Source: Erodium maritimum
Lineage: Eukaryota > Streptophyta > Magnoliopsida > Geraniales > Geraniaceae
Length of the DNA: 64,000 bases
Reading direction: 5' to 3'
NCBI GenBank assembly: GCA_963921825.1
Contig: OY997590.1
Span: forward strand, 54,302,012-54,366,011
The position numbers and the translations under genes are program-made. This document shows, piece by piece, positions 56,509-64,000 of the stretch (position 1 is the stretch's first letter; each line of letters opens with the position of its first letter). Under the pieces are notes generated by a model. The model worked only from the letters and a program-made list of their open reading frames with translations, had not been told where the DNA came from and made no database searches.

Positions 56509-58149
56509 TGTTAGTCTTAGTGCCCATAGTTCAATCCTAAATGTCCAAATGTATATATCATCGTTAGCAAAAAAATTAAAGCGGCTTTATATTACTTATG
56601 TGTTGGAGTAATATATCGATGTGTGATCTGATCTATGCCCACAATGCGAATAGAACCATAAATCGAGATAGATCACACTCTATGCGTCCTTAGTCAACAA
56701 AGCTTCACTAGAAGCGACTTGTATGAAAGATGGCTCTTTATGTCTTACATTCTACTAGTCATTGGAATGGGATTCCGGAGTCTGATCATAGATATCATGT
56801 GGGAGATGATATTCGACGACCCGACATGAATATGTGCCATAGATCAAGTCATCAACATATTCATTGTGGTAGCTTGTCATGTATCCTTAGACCAAGGAGT
56901 CTTTGTGATCGCTATGTAGTCAACAACTGAGTTTGACCTGAGCCTAACGTTGTCCGTAACAGGGCTTTTATAACGGCCAGGATTGGCTTGGGGGCGGGCT
57001 ACATGAGTGACACGAAAGACGGCTAAGGGATTTATCCCTCATACTGAGGTATGAGAAAGATATCGGTTCTCGGCCGCTTGATCGAGAGTGACTGAAAGAA
57101 TAGCATGGCCATACACATGATATTGGGTATCATATATTTAGTCATCTCACATATCAAGGAACAGTGATTGAAAATAATAAGGATGAAAGCTCTATGCCTT
57201 ATCTCAATCAGGATATCGGAGATAAAAGGATAATGACAGGGACGACGGAAAGGTTAGAATCGACAGGGTCGATTCATTATGCAGTGTCAGGAAATACTAA
57301 AGTCTCGTTAGTTGCCACTTAAATAGGATCAAGTAAAATGGGATTTCACGTTGATCTATTGACATGCATAAACCTAAGGGTCACATCGGAGGATGAAACT
57401 CATTGACATATTTATGGAGAATGGCCAAAAGGGAGTTGTCTCGGGACATGACCAAAACTGGGTTTTGGGTCATGTGCCCGTAAGTGAATAGGACTTTTCG
57501 GATCGAGACAAGACTTGGAGTCTTTGGATTGATCGCGTCGGATAATGTTGGACATTTATGGTATGGAAGGCTTGGAGGCGATGAGCGAATCACGGGACCT
57601 CGTTGGAAATGGCCACAGGCCATGTTCCAAGAGGCCCATGAAAGGCCCATGCAACTAATTAATCAAGTCTAGATTAATTAGTACTAAGTAAGCAAGACAA
57701 GGCTTAAGGTGTTGGTGATTCACCACCTAACCCAATCTTGTCTTGCCATACTTTGTCCTATTTACACCTTACTTGTCATCATGCTTGTCCCATGCCTTCA
57801 GTTCGACAAGTATGGGTTTTGTTATGTTTAAGTCATCTTTTTTCAACATAACAAACACAAGACAAGAATAGGAAACACACCCCTCCTTTCCATGGCAATT
57901 TCGGGTTTGGCCAGTTTCCACCTCCATTTTTGTGTTCTTGAGTTCTCAAAGAGAAGAACTACGTGGCTTTTGGAGACTCAAGCCAATCATTCGTTACCCG
58001 ATGTTCTTGTTTTGGTATGAACTAGTGCTGAATTTTTCTCTTGTGAATCCATTCTTTGTTAGTTGTTTCATGGTTTCAATCGTCTCTTGGTTTTCATTGA
58101 TTTTCCACTGCGAGTTGGTTCATCTCCAACCCTACCTCGAGACCCAACA
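56509..58149 (+). repeat. 5' LTR of copia element D
   Basis: It starts TGTTAGTCTTAGTG and ends GAGACCCAACA, and is about 46 bp shorter than LTR B. The 5 bp before it are tttcc. The downstream half carries a conserved cttgccatactttgtcctat block and the poly-CT stretch before the end. Confidence 0.92.
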
Positions 58150-58150
58150 G

Positions 58151-58161
58151 TGGTATCAGAG
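58151..58161 (+). promoter_or_regulatory. Primer-binding site of copia element D
   Basis: TGGTATCAGAG lies one base after the LTR. It matches initiator tRNA-Met for 11 bases and then diverges. Confidence 0.88.
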
Positions 58162-58610
58162 TCGTGCTACCTTCGGGATTCACAAGACGGTGTTCAAAGT
58201 TTCAGTTTTACTTGAAAGTTTCGTTTTTGGCATGTTGTTTTGCTAAATTGTTTGATAACATGTTTTAAATTCTTGTTTATGTATTTAATGCATGTAAAAT
58301 GAATTTTTGAAAATTATTTCAAATCTGGAAATTTTGATTTTTTTTTTATTTTTCGGGTCTCGGGAGCGGGACTCTCGGGGAGCCAAAACCAAGACCGAAC
58401 GCGGCATTGTTGGATGGAGCTAGGTCAAGCATGACCATTGGATGGTTGATATGCCAAGGCTAAACCATTTTGTTAGTTATGACGAGTTTGGAACCGTCAT
58501 GACGAACTCGAAGATCAAATGTTCAAAAGTTTCACTTTTGAACGGTTTCGATAAACCGAGCATCAAAAATTTTCGAAACTTGGCTATTAAATAAAACCGG
58601 TTAATCACAT
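58162..58610 (+). other. Copia leader, first part
   Basis: Non-coding leader sequence between the primer site and the insertion point of solo LTR F. No features are visible apart from a T9 run near 58340. Confidence 0.6.
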
Positions 58611-58890
58611 TGTCACGCCCCAATTTCAGTAAAACCGAACTAGGGACGCGAACATTTTAAAACATAAAAACACTTGAAAACCTGTTTTCATTAAACACTT
58701 TAAAAGTATCATTTGTTCAACAAAATAATAATTACAGTTTAAAACACGTCCCAACAAGTGGACAAAAGTACAAGGTATCCGTCACTAGACTCAAAAGACA
58801 AAACCCGGACTCCGATCCTAGCTCCACAAGCTTCGAGAGCTCACCTAGTCCGTCCCACGAACAATACCTGTAGGAAAAGCAGCTAGGGGT

Positions 58891-58902
58891 GAGCGTTCGC
58901 TC
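58891..58902 (-). promoter_or_regulatory. Conserved LTR stem-loop (F)
   Basis: In sense orientation ggtGAGCGAACGCTCacc forms an 8-bp stem, 280 bp from the LTR end. It is the longest stem of the five copies although the surrounding LTR is diverged. A pyrimidine tract and CTACAG/GT (58868) follow. Confidence 0.65.
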
Positions 58903-59214
58903 ACCACCACGGATAACAGACTGACTACGGCATAATTAGCAGGCAAAGCAAGTAACACCAACAACGACTCAACACCGGGGAACACCATCCCAAACCCAAG
59001 TACTCTGACTGAACAAGCACCCACGGTGACCTTCCTCGAACGACTCAACACTCTGACATGTAAAGTAGACCTGACACAACGATTGACGACCTCTTCCAAG
59101 GACTCAAAAGAAAGTACGCAACACCAAACAGTATCACAAGGGATCACACACCAACCAAGATCACAAAGGATCGCAAACCAGCTGCCAAGAACGCCCTCCC
59201 GGGACTCTAGCCCG

Positions 59215-59360
59215 GTCAGGCCAACCCAAGAATGCTACAACTTACCGGGACTCTAACCCATAAGCCAGCCGGAAAATGCTGCAACTTACTGGGACTCTAA
59301 CCCATAAGCCAGCCGGAAAATGCTGCAACTTACTGGGACTCTAACCCATAAGCCAGCCAA
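59215..59360 (-). repeat. Tandem repeat 1 in solo LTR F (about 52 bp x 3)
   Basis: The plus strand shows three units containing gggactctaacccataagc and gctgcaacttact. The second and third units are almost identical. Confidence 0.9.
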
Positions 59361-59569
59361 GGTATGCTCACAAACCCAAACCACACACGCGTGGCCAGGA
59401 CCCCTTTATTGGCGGCCCGTCTGAACATGCAGACGCGTGTGCTCGTGGACCCCCGTTTCAGGAAGCGGGCCCCCAACCTCCGGTAACCACAATCACAATC
59501 ATCATCACAAACACAATCACAAGCAAAATCAACAACCAGTAACAACACAGGTTCAACACTCATAGGCAT

Positions 59570-59880
59570 TCATGGCCACCAAGACACCAACAGTAAAACT
59601 CGGACTCTCATGGCCACCCAAACACGAATAATAACACGGGCTCTCATGGCCACCCAAAACTCAACAATAACAAAACACGGGCTCTCAAGGCCACCTAAGA
59701 CGCCAAAATAAACAATCAACCTTCGGCTTAACCCAAGCCTCCAACAATCCTAATATCAACAGTTTCACAATCAACCTCCGGGCATGGTCATATGCCTCCA
59801 GTACTCCTAATATCGATAAGTTCACAATCAACCTCTGGGCATGGTCATATGCCTCTAGTAAAACAATTATCGCTAAGTTC
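59570..59880 (-). repeat. Tandem repeats 2 and 3 in solo LTR F
   Basis: The first set has three units of about 50 bp around ggctctcatggccaccc (59570-59695). The next has about three units of about 64 bp around gggcatggtcatatgcctc (59715-59880). Confidence 0.85.
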
Positions 59881-60959
59881 TCTGCTCCTACGACACTACT
59901 AAGTGTCACATGATTTTCTCATAACGCTACAATCTCGTATCATGCTTTTCTAACATTCGATAACCTACTCAACCCACGACACCCCGGTGTCACATGCAAT
60001 TCTACTGTTAACTTTCCCTAGTCAGGGCCGAGATCCAGCTACTTTTCCCTACCTCAACTGAAGAGCAACCGCTATGTCTCCTAGCTGCTGACGTCCTGGC
60101 TCGCTACCTCCGATCTTCTCTTCGATCGAAGCCGGACTCTAAATTTAACACGAAGCCACAAATCAATAACGGTTCCACCGTTAAACTAAAGGTCACGATT
60201 AGTCTAGTTTAGAGCCGACGGTTGTCCCTTAAGCTCGAGTGGGATAAAAGCGGGGTCACGGCGAATCGGGTTTGAGTACCCGAGCACCGAACCCGGTGCA
60301 TGCGAGGCACGGTCCCAATGCACGAGGTCCGATTCAACGGTCCGCTTTTGTCCCTTTCTAAACCCAATTAGCAGTCCGTTTTAACTCGAGTTCCAGATTC
60401 GTTCAACTGCTCAAATTCCGTTTGAAATCCGTTTAACGTCTAGTTTAAACGTTCAGGTTCCCAATCTCAATCCATTTTCGATCCAATACTCTTAACAAGA
60501 AAACCTTTTGCTCGACTCTGGTTTCGTTTTCCTTTTTGATTAAAACCGTTTTATTTCCAAAATTGATTCTCGTTTTTAAACCCAAATTGATTTTAAATTC
60601 TCTCCATTTTAAAACCCTATCCTTTCCATTGAAAACCATTTTCTTTTCCTTTTCTTAAGACTGATTTTCATTTTAATACCTCTTTCTTTTCAAATTCTTT
60701 GATTTTGATTCCATTTAAATCCAACCCTAAGATCCAACGTTTTCAGTCCCAAATCACAAATTCAACTTTTAAATCCAAACTCGTTTTAAAACATATTAAC
60801 AACGTCTCACTTTCATTGATTTCTTTACATTTCAGATTCAAATGGGAGACGGTTTAAACCGAGCCAGATCCAGAACAAAGCATGGAATACGTTAAAGGGA
60901 AAGAACAACTCGGTAACGAAAAATAACAGGGACTCGGTTTTCACAACCGGCTGACCACC

Positions 60960-61570
60960 GGTAAGGGCGTAGCCGGCGAAGTCTAACCGTGGGAAAACGA
61001 ACGGTGGCGGGCGGTGGTGGCCGTGGGCGCGACGGGGCGTGGCTGAGGGTTTCCCCTCAGATCTGAACGAATCCGGCCGTAACTCGCCGGATCTGGTGAG
61101 CGCCGGTGAGGAAGACGGAGAGGAGAGCGCTCGGGACAGGGGAGGCGAGAGAAGCTCGGGGACGGCGCCGACGAGTCCGTCTCGGCTCCGGCCGTGCACG
61201 GCGACGGCGAGTCCGTGGAGGCGCGACGGAGCTCAGGCGGCGGCGATGGTGGTCGTGGCCGGTCGGAGATGAGGAGGAGGCTCGGTGGCCGGACTCGGGA
61301 GCTGTGGCGCCGTGGCTGGACGGAGATGAGAAGACGGCGAGTGAGGGCGGCGGTTTAAGCCGGAGAAGAAGGGAGACGGGGCGGCGTGGTCGTGGTTGGA
61401 CGGAGAAGAGGGGCTCGGTGGTGGCGATGGTTTAACGGAGATGAGGGAGAGGTGAGGGAGAGGGTGGCGCCGGCGACTGGAGTTGAGAGGAGGGAGGGAC
61501 GTCGGGTGAGGCTCGAAGAAGACGAAGAAGAGGGAGTGAGGGAGGGGGACTGGTTCGGCTGCGGGAGAAG
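60960..61570 (-). other. GC- and CpG-rich leader in solo LTR F
   Basis: This stretch has far higher GC and CpG content than any other part of the window except the palindrome core. Arg/Pro-rich ORFs in all frames result from the base composition and are not annotated as genes. Confidence 0.6.
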
Positions 61571-61610
61571 GGAGGCAGATAACATTTCGGGTTAAAACCC
61601 TAAATGTTGG

Positions 61611-61618
61611 TATTTATA
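61611..61618 (-). promoter_or_regulatory. TATA box in solo LTR F
   Basis: The minus strand reads GGTATAAATACC, a strong TATA context. About 40 nt downstream comes TTAACCCGAAATG, similar to the GCCGAAATT block of the other LTRs. Confidence 0.7.
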
Positions 61619-61782
61619 CCCGGGCTTGGGCCGGGTCGGCAGACTGGGCCGGGTCGCTAGTCGGGTCTGGCCCAGCCCGGTCCAGCTTCCTTTTTTTTTT
61701 CCAGACTTTTCGAACCGCTTCCCAATCCCGTCAATTAAAACCCGTAAAAAGACAATTAAGTTTTTCAAGAATTTACACACAT

Positions 61783-62845
61783 GATTGTTTGATAACACGA
61801 TGTGTGATGTGATGTTGGCATGGTGTACATTATAGCCCCGAGCTCGTTTTAATTATTTATCGCTTTTCACGGCCTGCGAGCCGTTAAAGTTAGCGTGTAA
61901 TTATTCTTTCAAGGTGTGGTCGTCGAACCACTTGTTTGTAATATTTATTTATTCCCGACTTGCGAGTCGTGTATTAATTTGTAATTTTTTACTCAAGACG
62001 AAGAAAGGGCGAAAAGGTCATTTGGTGGCTTTTCGGGTGTTGGCATCGGCTTGGAGTCGGTGGAGCTCAAGAAGCTAGTGGGAGTTAGTTTAGGGGGCTA
62101 TTATGTACACATTTATCGCTTTATGCTTGGTTTATTTTATGCATGATTAATTCTATGTGTTTTAGAATTGCATGTTGAACTTTATTTACCGAGCATATCA
62201 CCTCATATGCAAAGATAAAATTGGATTTTTAATCCTTGTTTGTGAGCCCTTAGAACCGTCATTACATTAGATGTAGTTGACGGGTTCGAAGGAAGAATTA
62301 TATTGGATGTAATTGGAGGCATCATTACATTTGGAATGTAGTTGATGTGCTCATCGCATCTAGGATGTGCCAAAAGTTTTAAAAACAACCGGACAAGTAA
62401 AAACGGGTCATGTCCGATACCTCACATATCTCAACACCGTACTACCTCCCCGTCCTATGGGTGTCGTGCGCCTTAGCGGGGTAGTAGGTTTGGACGACAT
62501 ATGTGGGTGTCGTGCGCCTTAGCGGAGCACCTACATAGTGGCGGGTCATAGTTGAAAATTGGTGGACCCGACTACGATTCTCAGCTAGGGTATCTGATAG
62601 GGTAAGTCGTGTACTTAAGTACATACCCTAGCCAAGAGTCACATTGGATGTGATTGGACGGGGTACTACCTACATAGCTCGATTTAGTGGTGAGCCTTTG
62701 TTCAGCTTGATCGAGTGAATCAAGGATCTTGGTTTCAGATTCTAAAGGTTTAGAATCGATTGTTGGTGTTTAAGCTTGATCTTCATAAAATTTATTCAGT
62801 TTACTGATTGAATTTTATCTGTTGTAGATCAATTGGCAAATTCAG
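61783..62845 (+). other. Copia leader, second part
   Basis: Non-coding leader of element D downstream of solo LTR F. Gggtgtcgtgcgccttagcg is repeated at about 62459 and 62505, and several att-acattggatgta motifs lie at 62260-62345. An intron-like TTGTAG/AT lies just before gag (about 62827). Confidence 0.6.
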
Positions 62846-63350
62846 CAAACATTAATAGTTTGTCATTAAAAAACCATTTTTGACAGGGTCAAGCTAAATG
62901 GGACAAACTATTTGGATTGGTATAGAATTTTGAGGATAGTCCTCAAGTCTGAACGCAAAGAACATGTCCTTGACAAGGCTGTCTCTAAGACCATATCAGA
63001 TTTACATGAAGTGTCATTAACTGCTGAGAAGAATATATCAGGGATCTGGGATCCAAGGATATTCCGATGGTCAACAAGGGAATTGAAAGTGGCAAGGGTG
63101 GGGCCCATGCGCACTTGGCAGGAAAGATGAGACACCTGAGAATGTCTGCTCCTACTACCAACAACTTGGTCATTGGAACCGGGATTACAGGAAGTTCACG
63201 GCTGATCTGAAGAAGGGCAGTGGGACTGCGCCTTCATCAAATAGCCTGGATGATCTGAAGAAGGGCAGTAAGACTACGCCTTCATCAGGAAACCTGGATG
63301 ATCTAAGGAAGGGCGGTGGGACCGTGCCTTCATCCGGTATTAACTCTATA
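62846..63350 (+). pseudogene. gag: gag of copia element D
   Basis: Similarity begins with a SLK-TIFDRV-type N-terminus, with an extra A in the A run near 62870. KLNGTNYLDWYRILRIVLKS follows from 62891, typical of plant copia gag. A frame change leads to a degenerate zinc knuckle, CSYYQQLGHWNRDYRKF (63147-63197). Here two of the three cysteines are Tyr, each explained by one G-to-A change. A 48-bp in-frame repeat (3 units, 63204-63347) encoding DLKKGSGTAPSS-like 16-mers then takes the place of the usual linker. The middle of gag between about 63080 and 63140 is much shorter than usual, so an internal deletion is likely. Confidence 0.82.
63204..63347 (+). repeat. 48-bp tandem repeat within copia gag (3 units)
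   Basis: Units start at 63204, 63252 and 63300. The period is a multiple of three, so the frame is kept. Each unit begins gatctgaagaagggc or a close variant. Confidence 0.93.
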
Positions 63351-64000
63351 GAACCACATCTCTCTACTTCCAAAGATTCATGGGTATTAGTTACCATGAC
63401 TGAATCTCACACATGCACTAATATATGGTGGCTGAAAGTAGGAGAGGTTTGGAAAGCATGAAGTGGACCTTAGAGTTGTGGCAACTGCTGTAGGATCCAT
63501 GAGTCTTGCTTTGCCGAGCCTTGTCTTAGTATTGTATAATGTATATTGCATACCTACTTTAAGTAGGAATATTATATCTGTATCCGTGTTTGACAAGGAA
63601 GGATATAATGTTAATATTGGAAATGGAGTTTTCAATGTTCTATGCAATGATATGTTTTATACTAGTACTGACTTGGTTGGAGGATTGTACATATTAGATA
63701 TGGGTAACAATGTCTCAAGTTCTATATATTACGTTAATACCAAGAGGTCTATATCCAACAATTTAAACCTAACTCTGTTATGGCACTGTCATTTGGGCCG
63801 CATAAACAAGAAGCTGCTATCAGCGCTTCAGAAGTGCGGGCTTTCAGGTTCATTCAAATTCCATTCGATCGATAGGTGCAAGGTTTGTTTGACGGGAAAA
63901 ATGACTAAAGTGCCCTTTATCGATCGCGATGAAAGGGCGGCTGATACACTTGAATGTGTGTAGACCAATAAGTTCACTTGCCAGGAGGTATTTTAGCTAC
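63351..64000 (+). pseudogene. pol: pol start of copia element D: protease remnant and GAG-pre-integrase
   Basis: The protease region reads DSWVLVTMTESHTCTN (about 63376-63421). At the active site the usual DTG is VTM, so the catalytic Asp is lost. Two stops (about 63460-63475) follow. From 63463 an open frame of 166 codons carries the protease end (LVLVLYNVYCIPTLSRNIIS) and the GAG-pre-integrase domain (LWHCHLGRINKKLLSALQK at about 63778 and CKVCLTGKMTKVPF, keeping the H-C-C zinc ligands) up to a stop at 63961-63963, where integrase should begin. The rest is outside the window. Confidence 0.9.

Larger units (their letters stand above)
58611..61777 (-). mobile_element. Solo LTR F, gypsy-type, minus strand
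   Basis: The 3167-bp LTR has plus-strand ends TGTCACGCCCC and ...GAATTTACA and a perfect 5-bp duplication cacat (58606-58610 and 61778-61782). Its 3' terminal block and stem-loop resemble the S1/S2 family, but most of the sequence differs, so it is a related, separate family. In sense order it shows TATAAATA (61618-61611), a GC- and CpG-rich stretch (about 61570-60960), an AT-rich part, three sets of tandem repeats (59200-59880), the stem-loop (58902-58891) and TTCCTACAG/GT (58868). The 35-bp palindrome array is absent. Confidence 0.93.
56509..64000 (+). mobile_element. Ty1/copia element D, 5' part
   Basis: A 1641-bp 5' LTR (56509-58149), an initiator-Met primer site (58151), and a leader interrupted by solo LTR F (58611-61777) are followed by gag, protease and pre-integrase coding remnants up to the window edge. 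The pre-integrase block directly after the protease gives the copia order. The 3' LTR lies outside. It sits inside gypsy LTR piece E. Multiple stops and lost active-site residues show that it is dead. Confidence 0.9.

Noticed and set aside
60825..61595. Arg/Pro-rich ORFs on both strands
   Set aside because: They are caused by GC-rich composition inside solo LTR F; no domain is present and all frames are open.

Overview
The window is repeat-dominated nuclear DNA of a flowering plant. Evidence for a plant: L1-type LINEs with an RRM plus DUF4283-like ORF1 and a zf-RVT tail, a chromodomain Ty3/gypsy element of the Tekay/Del type, a Ty1/copia element with the KLNGTNYLDW gag signature, initiator-Met tRNA primer sites, and foldback MITEs with 9-bp target duplications. 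I found no convincing host gene, tRNA, rRNA or CRISPR array. The species cannot be read from the sequence; a eudicot is a guess.

Layout. 1-3345: 3' half of LINE-A (+). 4521-7105: solo gypsy LTR S1 (+) with target duplication ctcat. 9855-10707: foldback MITE. 10975-15536: internally deleted LTR element on the minus strand, itself split by solo gypsy LTR S2 (11300-14029, minus, duplication gcctc). 16672-23253: full-length LINE-B (+) with a 17-bp duplication. 25065-28202: three consecutive foldback elements with perfect 9-bp duplications; the last is a nearly perfect 1.1-kb palindrome. 28311-51833: full-length LINE-C (-), opened by two LTR elements in its ORF1: a 12.0-kb Tekay-like gypsy element (34428-46426, +, duplication gcaac) and a 4.0-kb non-coding LTR element (46584-50541, -, duplication agatg). 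52214-52367: 154-bp retroposon with a 16-bp duplication. About 52600-53938: LINE-D tail (-) with zf-RVT and RNase H. 53939-64000: nested stack of copia LTRs, a gypsy LTR piece, a copia element running off the window, and solo LTR F (58611-61777, -, duplication cacat).

Every coding region belongs to a transposable element and carries frameshifts or stops, so nothing here looks autonomously active. The insertion order can be read from the nesting: LINE-C is older than the two LTR elements inside it; in the right-hand stack the order is LINE-D, copia LTR A/C, then gypsy LTR E and solo LTR B, then copia element D inside E, then F inside D.

The most interesting signals are non-coding. (1) The non-coding LTR element has, exactly where its primer-binding site should be, 14 nt perfectly complementary to its own LTR, which suggests self-priming instead of tRNA priming. 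(2) Independently inserted gypsy LTRs carry an array of CACGGNNCCGTG palindromes at an exact 35-bp period. (3) All full-length gypsy-type LTRs keep a small stem-loop, mostly with a GNRA tetraloop, about 280-310 bp from the LTR end, directly before a pyrimidine tract and CAG, as in a 3' splice site. (4) The 27092-28202 palindrome could form a hairpin RNA more than 500 bp long with a GC-rich core.
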